Of a stretch of 57,883 nt of DNA, positions 17,940 to 26,967 are shown in pieces. The notes beneath the pieces are model-generated. The model made no database searches. It worked only from the letters and a program-made list of their open reading frames with translations, and was not told the DNA's origin. This stretch comes from Thermoplasmatales archaeon. Lineage in GTDB: Archaea > Thermoplasmatota > E2 > DHVEG-1. The first letter of the stretch is position 1. Each line of letters opens with the position of its first letter. The DNA lies in assembly GCA_020341795.1 (NCBI GenBank), contig CP070836.1, positions 1,150,769-1,208,651 on the forward strand, in the 5' to 3' direction. A program made the translations under genes and the position numbers.

Positions 17940-19232
17940 ATGAGTGGAAAATTAGCAATTTTAGGAGGAGAAAAAACAAGAAATAAACCCTGGCCACCAT
18001 TTCCAGTACTTGGAGAAGAAGAAAAAAAAGCAGTCCTTGAAGTATTAGATGAAGGAAGATTGTCATATTTTATTGCATCAGTTGGAAAAGATTTTCTTGG
18101 CGGAAAAAAAATCCAGGAACTAGAGCAACTATTCTGCAAATATCATAATGTAAAATATGCTGTATCTTTTAATTCTGCAACTGCCGCCCTTCATGCAGCA
18201 ATTGTTGCATGTACTGTAAAACCTGGTGAAGAAGTAATAACCACACCATATACTTTTACATCAACTGCTACAAGTGCTTTTATGCATAATGCTGTACCAG
18301 TTTTTGTAGATATCAAACCTGATACATGTAATATTGATCCCGTAAAGATTAAAAAACAAATATCACCACTTTCTAGGGCAATAATACCTGTTCATCTTTT
18401 TGGGAATCCAGCAGATATGGATGAGATAATGGAAATAGCAGAAGATAACGATTTAAAAGTTATCGAGGATTGTGCACAGGCACCTGGTGCAAAATATAAA
18501 AACAAATATGTTGGAACAATTGGAGATTGTGGAATATTTTCACTTACAGAGAATAAAAACATAACAAGTGGAGAGGGGGGAATTCTTATAACAAATGATG
18601 AGGAAATCGCAGATATATCAAGGCTTATTAGAAATCATGGTGAGGCAGTTGTTGCTGGACAAAAGAAAAGGACGTATAAATCTACTATTCTTGGTTGGAA
18701 TTATAGGATGACTGAGATTGATGCAGCTGTAGGTGTTGAACAGTTTAAAAAAATGGATAGTTTCAATAATGTTAGAATCAAACTATCAGAATATTTATCA
18801 AAAAATCTTCAAGATATTGATTGGCTTGAACCACCAACTGTTTATGATGGAAATAAACATGTTTATTATGTTTATCATATGTTTTATAACAAGGAAAAAA
18901 CAGGAATCGACCGTTCGAGTTTTCTTGAAGCATTAAATGCGGAGGGTATACCATTTGCTGGTGGATATGTTAAACCCCTGTATTACAATCCAATATTTCA
19001 TGAAAACAAACCATTTATTTTCAAACATTACAAAGGAAATGCAACTTATGAACCTGGCATGTGTCCTGTAGCTGAGAAATGTCATTTTGAAAAATTAATA
19101 CTTACACCAGTTCCAAGACCAACTGCAAATGAAGCAGATATGGAGGATGTTGTATCTGCTATAATAAAAATAGATGAAAACCTTTATTCTTTGAAAAATA
19201 AGAATCCTTCAAATGTATTAGTAAAAAGTTAG
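17940..19232 (+). CDS. DegT/DnrJ/EryC1-family sugar aminotransferase
   Basis: The 430-residue PLP enzyme carries Lys206 in the altered context SLTENKNITSGEGG, the phosphate-cup NSATAALHAA and VIEDCAQAPGA with the pyridine-N aspartate. It is about 30 residues longer than PseC, with an insertion near the C-terminus (PFIFKHYKGNATYEPG). That form is seen in a distinct clade often annotated only as DegT. The stop is 4 nt from pseG. It probably acts with the upstream Gfo/Idh enzyme; substrate unknown. Confidence 0.85.
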   Translation: MSGKLAILGGEKTRNKPWPPFPVLGEEEKKAVLEVLDEGRLSYFIASVGKDFLGGKKIQELEQLFCKYHNVKYAVSFNSATAALHAAIVACTVKPGEEVITTPYTFTSTATSAFMHNAVPVFVDIKPDTCNIDPVKIKKQISPLSRAIIPVHLFGNPADMDEIMEIAEDNDLKVIEDCAQAPGAKYKNKYVGTIGDCGIFSLTENKNITSGEGGILITNDEEIADISRLIRNHGEAVVAGQKKRTYKSTILGWNYRMTEIDAAVGVEQFKKMDSFNNVRIKLSEYLSKNLQDIDWLEPPTVYDGNKHVYYVYHMFYNKEKTGIDRSSFLEALNAEGIPFAGGYVKPLYYNPIFHENKPFIFKHYKGNATYEPGMCPVAEKCHFEKLILTPVPRPTANEADMEDVVSAIIKIDENLYSLKNKNPSNVLVKS

Positions 19233-19236
19233 GATT

Positions 19237-20262
19237 ATGAATGAAACTATCGCGTTTAGATTTGATGCAGCATCAAATATTGGAATTGGACATCTAATGC
19301 GATGTTTAGCATTAGCTGAAGAACTAATTAAACGTGGAAATAAATGTGTTTTTTTAACTAAAACAATTGAAGAGAAGCTTATTAAAAAAATTCAAAAAGC
19401 TGGATGCATCTATGAAAAGCTTCCAAAAGAGTTAGATATTCTAAATGATGTTAAAAATCTAATTTCGTATTGTATTAAAAACGAAATAAGATGGGTAGTG
19501 ATTGATCATTACGGAATAGAAACATATTATCTTGAAAATTTGAAAAAACAGAATTTAAATGTTTTATCAGTTGATGACACAGCTAATACTTTTTACCCTT
19601 CAGATATAGTAATAAACCAAAATATTGGAGCTGAAAAACTTAATTTTTTAACATCAGATAAGACAAAACTACTTCTAGGTACAAATTATGTTCTAATGAG
19701 AAATGAACTTTTAAAAAGACATTTGAAAAAACCAAAAAAAGAAGTTAAAAATATCTTGATTACTCTTGGTGGAACAGATCCAGATAATTTTATTTTAAAA
19801 GTTTTGAAAAACTTAGAGGATATTGATCAAAAAATCAAAAGAACAGTCATTTTAGGACCATTTAATAAAAACAATGATAAAATTGAAAAATACAAAAAAA
19901 ATACCAATCAAAACATTGAAATTATAAGATCACCAGAGGATATAACAGATGCTTATTTAAACTCGGATATTGCGATAAGTGCAGGTGGTACATCAAGTTA
20001 TGAGCTTGCATATTTTGGTATTCCAAATATCATAATTACAGTAGCTGATAACCAGGAAAATATTGCTTATGAAATGAATAAAGAACAGGTTAGTATTTCA
20101 ATTGGCAGAAAACCTGAGTTTAAACCAGAAATTTTAAAAAATAATATAAAAACACTCATAGATAATCACTCTTTAAGGAGTAAAATGAGTGAAAAAGGAA
20201 AAAAATTAATTGATGGTAAGGGTAAAATAAGAGTTGTTGATTTTATGGAGAGGTTATCTTGA
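19237..20262 (+). CDS. pseG: UDP-2,4-diacetamido-trideoxy-altropyranose hydrolase, PseG
   Basis: PseG removes UDP from the diacetamido sugar before condensation with PEP. The 341-residue protein begins AFRFDAASNIGIGHLMRCLALAEEL; the histidine in GIGH is the catalytic base of the family. The C-terminal GT-B domain has LGGTDPDNF and a GGTSSYELAYFGIPNI nucleotide loop, as in MurG relatives. The stop overlaps the pseI TTG start by 4 nt. Confidence 0.9.
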   Translation: MNETIAFRFDAASNIGIGHLMRCLALAEELIKRGNKCVFLTKTIEEKLIKKIQKAGCIYEKLPKELDILNDVKNLISYCIKNEIRWVVIDHYGIETYYLENLKKQNLNVLSVDDTANTFYPSDIVINQNIGAEKLNFLTSDKTKLLLGTNYVLMRNELLKRHLKKPKKEVKNILITLGGTDPDNFILKVLKNLEDIDQKIKRTVILGPFNKNNDKIEKYKKNTNQNIEIIRSPEDITDAYLNSDIAISAGGTSSYELAYFGIPNIIITVADNQENIAYEMNKEQVSISIGRKPEFKPEILKNNIKTLIDNHSLRSKMSEKGKKLIDGKGKIRVVDFMERLS

Positions 20263-21290
20263 AAAAAATTGTACAAATAAAAAACAAAAAAATCGGAGGA
20301 GATAATCCAACATACATAATAGCTGAAATCGGATCAAACCATAACAGAGATATAAATATTGCAAAAAAAATGATAGATGAAGCAACCTTTTCAGGTGTTG
20401 ATGCTGTCAAATTTCAAACATTTAAAGCAGAAAAACTTTACTCGAAAAAAACTCCTAAGTTTTCAAAGGATGAAATTGAGCCCTTTGATCTATTAAAATC
20501 AATAGAAATGCCACATAAATGGCATAAGGATCTTTTTACTTATACAAAAAATAAAGGACTTCATTTCTTATCATCACCATTTGATTTAGAAGCCGTAGAT
20601 GAACTAGATAAAATTGGTATTCCAGCATTTAAAATTGCATCATTTGAAATAGTGGACCATGAACTATTGAAGTATACCGCTAAAAAAGGCAAACCAATGA
20701 TTCTTTCAACAGGACTTGCAAACATTGGTGAGATCGAGGAAGCAATTAATGTTATAAGATCAGAAGGAAATGATGAAATCATCCTGCTTCATTGTGCATC
20801 AATGTATCCTTCCCCTGTTGAGATTATGAACCTAAAAGCTATTCAGACTATGGCTTGTACATTTCAAATACCGATTGGTCTTTCTGACCATTCCCTTGGT
20901 ATCCATGTTTCACTTGCTGCTGTCGCGATGGGAGCAAAGGTAATTGAAAAACATTTTACGCTTGATAGGACAATGCCTGGTCCTGATCATAATTTTGCAA
21001 TTCAACCAGATGAATTAAACCAATTAGTCTCTGATATCAGAGATATTGAAAGAGCTATGGGAACAGGCATAAAAGATAAGTCAGATAACGAGCAGGAAAT
21101 GTATGAGAAAGCAAGACGAAGTATTATTGCACTAACTGATATTCCAAAAGGTACAAAAATTACTAAAAATAAAATAATAATTAAAAGACCAGGGTATGGT
21201 ATCAAACCAAAATATATTGATATTATTATCGGTAGGAAGGCTAAAGTTGATATCAAAGCTGATCACTGGATTACTTGGGATATGATATAA
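20259..21290 (+). CDS. pseI: Pseudaminic acid synthase, PseI (NeuB family)
   Basis: This enzyme condenses PEP with the PseG product to give pseudaminic acid. The TIM barrel starts IIAEIGSNHNRD, then VDAVKFQTFKAEKLYSKK; GLSDHSLG and KVIEKHFTLDR are metal and PEP-binding segments. The last 60 residues form the SAF (antifreeze-like) domain that caps the partner active site, with RRSIIALTDIPKG. It starts at TTG, with GGAGAGG upstream. The 343-residue length is normal. The call between PseI and sialic/legionaminic synthases rests on the pseB/C/G neighbours. Confidence 0.88.
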   Translation: MKKIVQIKNKKIGGDNPTYIIAEIGSNHNRDINIAKKMIDEATFSGVDAVKFQTFKAEKLYSKKTPKFSKDEIEPFDLLKSIEMPHKWHKDLFTYTKNKGLHFLSSPFDLEAVDELDKIGIPAFKIASFEIVDHELLKYTAKKGKPMILSTGLANIGEIEEAINVIRSEGNDEIILLHCASMYPSPVEIMNLKAIQTMACTFQIPIGLSDHSLGIHVSLAAVAMGAKVIEKHFTLDRTMPGPDHNFAIQPDELNQLVSDIRDIERAMGTGIKDKSDNEQEMYEKARRSIIALTDIPKGTKITKNKIIIKRPGYGIKPKYIDIIIGRKAKVDIKADHWITWDMI

Positions 21291-21314
21291 TATTAATTTT
21301 TATAGGAGAGGTAA

Positions 21315-21692
21315 ATGAAACGTGAAAAATTTTACAAAAAAATTTTTACAATCAGACTCCTTGAAGAAAGAACTGAGTCTTTATTAATCAGAAAAGAGTT
21401 ATTTGGAACAATTCATCCATGCATCGAACAAGAAGCAGTTAGTGAAAGAATTATTTCAAGAGATGAAATAAGTGATACAAATAAAGGTCAAAAAGAAATT
21501 AAAAATTTAAAAGAGCATATTATACAGGCAAACAAAGTTCTCGGTGCTAAAAAAGTATTTATTTTTAATTTTCCTGATAACATATTTGATACTATTGCCT
21601 TGCTTGCAATTGAGCTAAATGCAAAGATGCAGAGTATGAAAACTGATATGGATATTAACGAGGTTTTTAATCTTGTCAGATCTACTATTTAG
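21315..21692 (+). pseudogene. Mosaic remnant: E1-alpha dehydrogenase start joined to a PIG-L-like piece
   Basis: Residues 1-50 of this 125-codon frame look like the N-terminus of a thiamine-diphosphate E1-alpha subunit (YKKIFTIRLLEERTE, then FGTIHPCIEQEAVSE). From residue 60 the sequence instead resembles the middle of a PIG-L/LmbE deacetylase (ANKVLGAKKVFIFNFPDN). Neither active site is present. A good ribosome site (AGGAGAGG) survives. The simplest reading is a deletion that joined two former genes between pseI and pseH. It may still be translated, but a function is doubtful. Confidence 0.55.
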
Positions 21693-21708
21693 TATGATGG
21701 TATGAATT

Positions 21709-22230
21709 ATGGATATTGATTTTAAAAATCTATTAGAGGTCGACGAAGCTACTCAGGAACTTGTAAGAACCTGGAGGAATCTTGATGATGTTAGAAAATT
21801 TATGATACATGATCATATTATTTCTCTGGATGAACATAAACGTTGGATTGAAAAAATAAAGGTTGGAAACACAAAAAAAGCATGGGTAATTTATTATAAT
21901 AAAAAACCTGTTGGATTGATGTATTTAAGTAATATTGACTGGACTAAAAAAATAACAGATTGGGGTCTTTATATCGCTGAAAAAAATGTACGTGGCAAAG
22001 GTATTGGTTCGGAAGCTTTGTCAAATTTAATTAAACGAGTATTTGATGATATGAAATTTAATATGATGAAAACCTTTGTATTAGATAACAACGATATTGC
22101 TATTAAATTATATGAGAAGATAGGTTTTAAAAAAAAGGGAAATGTGGAACATAAAATAATAAGAGATAATAGGGAAATAAATGTTTATTTAATGATTCTG
22201 AAAAAACAAGATTTTATTCAGAATTTATGA
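21709..22230 (+). CDS. pseH: GNAT acetyltransferase, PseH-like
   Basis: PseH acetylates the 4-amino group in pseudaminic acid synthesis. The 173-residue protein shows the PseH pattern: RTWRNLDDVRKFMIHDHIISLDEHKRWI-like N-terminus (residues 20-47), a central strand DWGLYIAEKNVRGKGIGSEAL with the CoA loop, and KTFVLDNNDIAIKLYEKIGF. It supplies the one step otherwise missing from the pse set. It lies just after the mosaic remnant. The GNAT at 16,287 is an alternative candidate for the step. Confidence 0.75.
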   Translation: MDIDFKNLLEVDEATQELVRTWRNLDDVRKFMIHDHIISLDEHKRWIEKIKVGNTKKAWVIYYNKKPVGLMYLSNIDWTKKITDWGLYIAEKNVRGKGIGSEALSNLIKRVFDDMKFNMMKTFVLDNNDIAIKLYEKIGFKKKGNVEHKIIRDNREINVYLMILKKQDFIQNL

Positions 22231-22256
22231 AGGTTTTTAGAAACTAAAATAATTAT

Positions 22257-23879
22257 TTATTTTTTATCTTTTGGAGGTTTTGATTTAAGCTCAGAAGAAA
22301 CATATTTTACCATTTCTTTGGGATTAAAGATACCGAGGAAAAACTTGAAATCTTCTTTTTTAAACTCTCTAAGTAAGAATAATAAAAATAGATAAATCCC
22401 AAGACCTAGAAAAGCGAAAGCAACTAGATAATAAAATCTAAAGTCAGTAACAAAACCACTTAAATAAAATAGTATTCCACCCATAATTATCCCTGCAATT
22501 ATATGACGTGGTGTATGACTCTGCAATATCTTAATCTTAGTAAGTTTTCTCGCTGCTAATCTTAAACCAATAAAACCTACTACCCCTGAGATCATAGTAG
22601 CAACAGCAGCACCAGTAGGACCATTTATTCCAATATAGGAAAGAAGTCCATTTTCTGGTATAAACAAATAGTTTAATAAAATATTAACAAGACATACAAT
22701 AATACTAATTTTTGCTGTAATACTAGGTCTATCAACTCCACCAATAAGTGAGCTGAAAGGAATCATCATACTAATTAAATATGCATAAAGAGTAAGCATA
22801 ATAAGAACCGCTGCTGCAGGTAAAAATGAACCACTTAACATAATGTTAATAACAGGTTTTACAAGAACTATTATTACAACGACAACAGGTACAATAATCA
22901 TTGAAATGTAACGTTCAGCTTGAAGAGTTTTATTTTTTATACCCTTTAAATTTTTAAGGGAATGAAACTCTGAAAGTGTGGGAAAGAGCACTGCTTCAAC
23001 TGCTAAAGCAAGAACAGTGATGATTTCAAGTACTTGTTGAACAGTGAAATAATATCCAACTTCGACCTTTGTCCAAAAATAACCAATCATAATTTTATCT
23101 ATATTTGTAGATATGACACCAATGACTGCTATAAGCATCATAGGTAGTGCAAAAACAAAATATCTTTTTGCCATTAATTTAGTAGGTTTTTTAATTTTAT
23201 ATTGTCTGAGAAACCATACACCTATTAAAAAAGAAGTTATTATACCAAAAACGTAAGCCATTGCAAGAGATCCAAGCGCATGAAGAGACATGAAATTTTG
23301 CAATGGTTGTAAGAAATCAGGCCATTCAAAAGCAGGTGGAACAAATACTCTTGTTCCAATAGATACACCTGCGAGAACAACAAAGATCATTAGTGGAATT
23401 TTAACAATATTTTCAAAAGTCATTATTATCTGACGTTTTACTATTTCCTTTGTTCCAACAAAAGTAAATGTTGAAATATTTCTAAGAGTTAAAAATACAT
23501 AATATACAAAGAAAACATAAACAACTGACTCAGTTGTTGCATCTGTAAAACCACCCCCCAGATAATATTTCCAAATGTAAATTCCTGTAAAAATAGCTAC
23601 AAACATAAGAGCTATGAGCATTAGTTTAATTGTTATATATGTACCAATACATGTTCCAAGATCTTGTCCTTCAGATACTCTTTTTACATGAGCTAAGTCG
23701 AAACCTAAATTTCCAATGATAGAAAATATCGAAAGAAACGCAATAGCGAAACCAATAACACCAAGAGCTTCAGGTGCAAATCCTCCCCAGAATTTTGCTA
23801 ATATTACAATACCAAGCCAACCAAGAATACGAGCAAATATTTGAGAACTTGCAATTATTAATGATTTCCTACCTATCAT
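22257..23879 (-). CDS. Wzx-like polysaccharide flippase (MOP superfamily)
   Basis: The 540-residue membrane protein has about 14 hydrophobic helices and the family N-terminus SSQIFARILGWLGIVILAKFWG. The mid-region FALPMMLIAVIGVISTNIDKIMIGYF matches polysaccharide transporters. It would flip lipid-linked glycan units across the membrane. It is the last gene of the glmU-glmS-glmU train but has its own TATA-like box 27 bp before the ATG and no ribosome site, suggesting a leaderless transcript. It converges with the pseH-like gene. Confidence 0.85.
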   Translation of the reverse strand: MIGRKSLIIASSQIFARILGWLGIVILAKFWGGFAPEALGVIGFAIAFLSIFSIIGNLGFDLAHVKRVSEGQDLGTCIGTYITIKLMLIALMFVAIFTGIYIWKYYLGGGFTDATTESVVYVFFVYYVFLTLRNISTFTFVGTKEIVKRQIIMTFENIVKIPLMIFVVLAGVSIGTRVFVPPAFEWPDFLQPLQNFMSLHALGSLAMAYVFGIITSFLIGVWFLRQYKIKKPTKLMAKRYFVFALPMMLIAVIGVISTNIDKIMIGYFWTKVEVGYYFTVQQVLEIITVLALAVEAVLFPTLSEFHSLKNLKGIKNKTLQAERYISMIIVPVVVVIIVLVKPVINIMLSGSFLPAAAVLIMLTLYAYLISMMIPFSSLIGGVDRPSITAKISIIVCLVNILLNYLFIPENGLLSYIGINGPTGAAVATMISGVVGFIGLRLAARKLTKIKILQSHTPRHIIAGIIMGGILFYLSGFVTDFRFYYLVAFAFLGLGIYLFLLFLLREFKKEDFKFFLGIFNPKEMVKYVSSELKSKPPKDKK

Positions 23880-23905
23880 GAATAACAGAGCGAATATAAG
23901 AGTTG

Positions 23906-23913
23906 TATATAAA
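23906..23913 (-). promoter_or_regulatory. TATA-like box for the flippase gene
   Basis: On the minus strand this reads TTTATATA, about 27 bp before the ATG at 23879. With the usual 25-bp TATA-to-start spacing, transcription would begin at or near the ATG, matching the lack of a ribosome site. Confidence 0.4.
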
Positions 23914-23931
23914 TAGTTAGCAAAAAAGGAA

Positions 23932-25137
23932 TTACATAATCCTACTGTTAGATTTTATTTCACCTTTGACAACTGCACCAGGCCCAATAAAACATTTATC
24001 ACCAATTATTGTGCCCACATTTATTGTGGAGTTGATTCCTACTTGAACATTATCTCCTATTATAACACCTAATTTTTTTCTTTTAGAATCAAGTTTATTT
24101 CCATTTAATACAACTGAAATAGGTTTTTTATCAAATCTAAGGTTTGCTACTTTTGATCCAGCTCCAAAATTACAGTTTTCACCTATGATTGAATCTCCTA
24201 TATAATTCTGATGAGGAGCCCCACTATTGTTCATTATAATAGTGTTTTTTACTTCGCATGCATTTCCTACATGACATCTGTTTCCAATTGAAGTGTAGGG
24301 ACGAATAAAACAGTTTGGTCCAATCCTACAGTTATCCCCTATTATCACTGGTCCTTCAATGTAGCTACCTGCCATCACTATGGTATTTTTACCAATAATT
24401 ACTTTCTTATTTATAGTAGTATTTTTTTCAACATTTCCTTCAATTTTTTTATTTATTTTTCCAAGGATATCTTCATTTGCATCTAGAAGATCCCATGGAT
24501 AGACTACGTCCATCCATTCTTTTAAAAAAACGGCATTCATCTGTTTAGTTTTAATCATCATATTTATTGAGTCAGTAATTTCATATTCACCTCTTGGTGA
24601 CTTACCTGTTTTTTTAATGTATTCAAATATTTTCTTATTAAAATGATAAATTCCCGCATTTATTACATCTGTAAAAGGATCCTGCATTTTTTCATAGATT
24701 TTTACAACTTTTTTATTATTTATTTCTACAATACCATAACTATCTGGATTATCCACCTTAAAAAGACCAATTGAATTTTTCTTTACAATAATGTTTTTTA
24801 TATCATTTTTTCCAAAAATTGTGTCTCCACAAAAAACAATAAAATCGTCAACGAATTTTTCAACCATTCCAATGGCATGAGCAGTGCCTTGAGCATCACC
24901 CTGATTTATATATTGTATTTTTATCCTCCATTTTTCACCATTTCCAAAATAGTTCCGTACCATTTCACTTTTATATCCAACCACAAAGATGAAATCTTCA
25001 ATACCTGCATCAATAGCTTTTAAAAGATTCCATTCTAGAATTGGCTTATTTGCAATAGGTAACATAACCTTAGGACGAGTATAAGTCAACGGATGCATCC
25101 GTTTTCCTTCACCTGCTGCAAGGATTACACATTTCAT
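23932..25137 (-). CDS. glmU: Bifunctional GlmU: UTP transferase plus glucosamine-1-P acetyltransferase
   Basis: The 401-residue protein has an N-terminal pyrophosphorylase domain (CVILAAGEGKRMHPLTYTRPK) and a C-terminal left-handed beta-helix with hexapeptide repeats (VIIGDNCRIGPNCFIRP and others). The acetyltransferase site is intact: GAPHQNYIGDSIIGENCNFG holds the conserved His, Asn and Tyr of archaeal GlmU such as the Sulfolobus enzyme. It completes UDP-GlcNAc synthesis after GlmS. It follows glmS by 14 nt. Its paralog at 26,968 lacks this site. Confidence 0.88.
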   Translation of the reverse strand: MKCVILAAGEGKRMHPLTYTRPKVMLPIANKPILEWNLLKAIDAGIEDFIFVVGYKSEMVRNYFGNGEKWRIKIQYINQGDAQGTAHAIGMVEKFVDDFIVFCGDTIFGKNDIKNIIVKKNSIGLFKVDNPDSYGIVEINNKKVVKIYEKMQDPFTDVINAGIYHFNKKIFEYIKKTGKSPRGEYEITDSINMMIKTKQMNAVFLKEWMDVVYPWDLLDANEDILGKINKKIEGNVEKNTTINKKVIIGKNTIVMAGSYIEGPVIIGDNCRIGPNCFIRPYTSIGNRCHVGNACEVKNTIIMNNSGAPHQNYIGDSIIGENCNFGAGSKVANLRFDKKPISVVLNGNKLDSKRKKLGVIIGDNVQVGINSTINVGTIIGDKCFIGPGAVVKGEIKSNSRIM

Positions 25138-25151
25138 CTATTATTTTCTCC

Positions 25152-26966
25152 TCATTCAACTGTTACTGATTTTGCTAAGTTTCGAGGTTTGTCAATTGAG
25201 CAGTGTTTCATATCTGCTACATGATATGCAATTAGTTGTAAAATTACAATTATTGGAATAAAGCTAAGATGTCTTGTGTTTGATGGGAATCTTATAACAA
25301 AATCAGCATATTTTTCAATTTCTATATCATCTTCATCTGCTATTGAAATAACTTGTGGACCTCTTGCTTTTACCTCGCCAATGCTGGTAATCATCTTATC
25401 GTATGTCGAATCTTTTGTAACTATTGCTATTACTGGTGTTATTTTTGTAAGTAATGCAAATGGTCCATGTTTCAGTTCTCCAGCTGCAAAACCCTCAGCA
25501 TGGATATAAGATATTTCTTTTAGTTTAAGCGCTCCTTCTAGTGCTAAAGGATAATTAACTCCTCTTCCAATGTAAAAAATTGATTTAGCGTTTTTTAATA
25601 GATAAGCAATATCAAGTATTTTATTACTATTTTCAAGAACTTCTCTTACTATTCTAGATAGTTCTTTTAAATCTAAAATGTGTTTATAAAGTTCACCTGG
25701 TCCTATTTCATTTTTATTAACACCAATTTTTAATGCTATAAGAAATAATACAAGGATTTGAGCTGTAAAAGTTTTAGTTGCAGCAACTCCAATTTCAGGT
25801 CCAGACTGTGTTAGGATATATGCATCTGATATTCTTGTAGCAGTACTTCCAGTTACATTTGTTACAACAAGTGTTCTACATCCACTTTTTTTTGCTTCTC
25901 TTAAAGCACCTAAGGTATCTGCTGTTTCTCCTGATTGTGTAATACCAATAACTAGGGAATTTTTATTTTTTGTTCCAAAATATCTATATTCAGAAGAGAA
26001 TTCAACAATAACAGGAGTTTTTGTAAACTGCTCGATATGATATTTTGCAACTAGACCTGAATAATAAGAAGTTCCACAAGCAACAATATTGATTGAATCA
26101 ACACCGTTTTTTAAAAGATCTTCAACATTTTCATTAAATTCAATATTACGATTAATCTCTGAAACTCTTCCACGCAATACTTGATTTATTGTATCAGGTT
26201 GATCATAAATTTCCTTTAGCATAAAATGAGGAAATCCTGATTTTTCTGCATCTTTAAAATTCCAGTTTATCATTTGTTCTTGTCTGTCTAACTTTTTTTT
26301 CTTTTCATCAAAAACAGTAACTTCATCTTTTGCTATTACGCACATTTCACCATCGTTTAGATAAATTACGCGATTTGTAAATTTAAGAATTGCAGTTATA
26401 TCTGATGCTAGGAAATTTTCATTGTCTCCAACACCGATTATTAAAGGACTTTCATTTCGAGCTCCAACGATTTTATCAGGTTCATCTTCACAAACTGCAG
26501 CAATTGCATAGGAACCTTTTATTTTTTTAATAGAAGAATAAACTGCGTTTTCCAAGTTGCCTTTATAATTGTATTTTATTAGATTTGCTATTACCTCTGT
26601 ATCTGTTTGGGATTTAAATTTTATTCCTTTATTTTTTAGGTCTTCTTTAAGTATCTTAAAATTTTCAATAATTCCATTATGAATAACAGCTATTTTTTTA
26701 TCATCACTTAATTGTGGATGGGCATTTATTTTATTAACTGCACCATGTGTTGCCCATCTTGTATGACCAATACCTATATCACCTTTGAATGAAGGGATAT
26801 TTTTTTCTAATTTTGATATTTCACCTGTGTCTTTGTAAATTTTTAATTTTTTATCAATAACACAAATTCCTGCAGAATCATATCCTCGATATTCAAGTCT
26901 TTTTAAACCTTTAATTAATACTTTGTCTGCATCTCTAAATCCGTTATATCCGATTATTCCACACAA
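25152..26966 (-). CDS. glmS: Glutamine-fructose-6-phosphate aminotransferase, GlmS
   Basis: GlmS makes glucosamine-6-phosphate. The N-terminal glutaminase starts MCGIIGY with the nucleophile Cys2, followed by GHTRWATHG for glutamine binding. The isomerase part has two SIS domains with CGTSYYSG, ITQSGETADT and EGFAAGELKHGPFAL. The C-terminal DKPRNLAKSVTVE is the conserved tail. The 604-residue length is normal. It lies 1 nt after the stop of the upstream GlmU-like gene, so they form one operon feeding UDP-GlcNAc to pseB. Confidence 0.93.
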   Translation of the reverse strand: MCGIIGYNGFRDADKVLIKGLKRLEYRGYDSAGICVIDKKLKIYKDTGEISKLEKNIPSFKGDIGIGHTRWATHGAVNKINAHPQLSDDKKIAVIHNGIIENFKILKEDLKNKGIKFKSQTDTEVIANLIKYNYKGNLENAVYSSIKKIKGSYAIAAVCEDEPDKIVGARNESPLIIGVGDNENFLASDITAILKFTNRVIYLNDGEMCVIAKDEVTVFDEKKKKLDRQEQMINWNFKDAEKSGFPHFMLKEIYDQPDTINQVLRGRVSEINRNIEFNENVEDLLKNGVDSINIVACGTSYYSGLVAKYHIEQFTKTPVIVEFSSEYRYFGTKNKNSLVIGITQSGETADTLGALREAKKSGCRTLVVTNVTGSTATRISDAYILTQSGPEIGVAATKTFTAQILVLFLIALKIGVNKNEIGPGELYKHILDLKELSRIVREVLENSNKILDIAYLLKNAKSIFYIGRGVNYPLALEGALKLKEISYIHAEGFAAGELKHGPFALLTKITPVIAIVTKDSTYDKMITSIGEVKARGPQVISIADEDDIEIEKYADFVIRFPSNTRHLSFIPIIVILQLIAYHVADMKHCSIDKPRNLAKSVTVE

Positions 26967-26967
26967 A

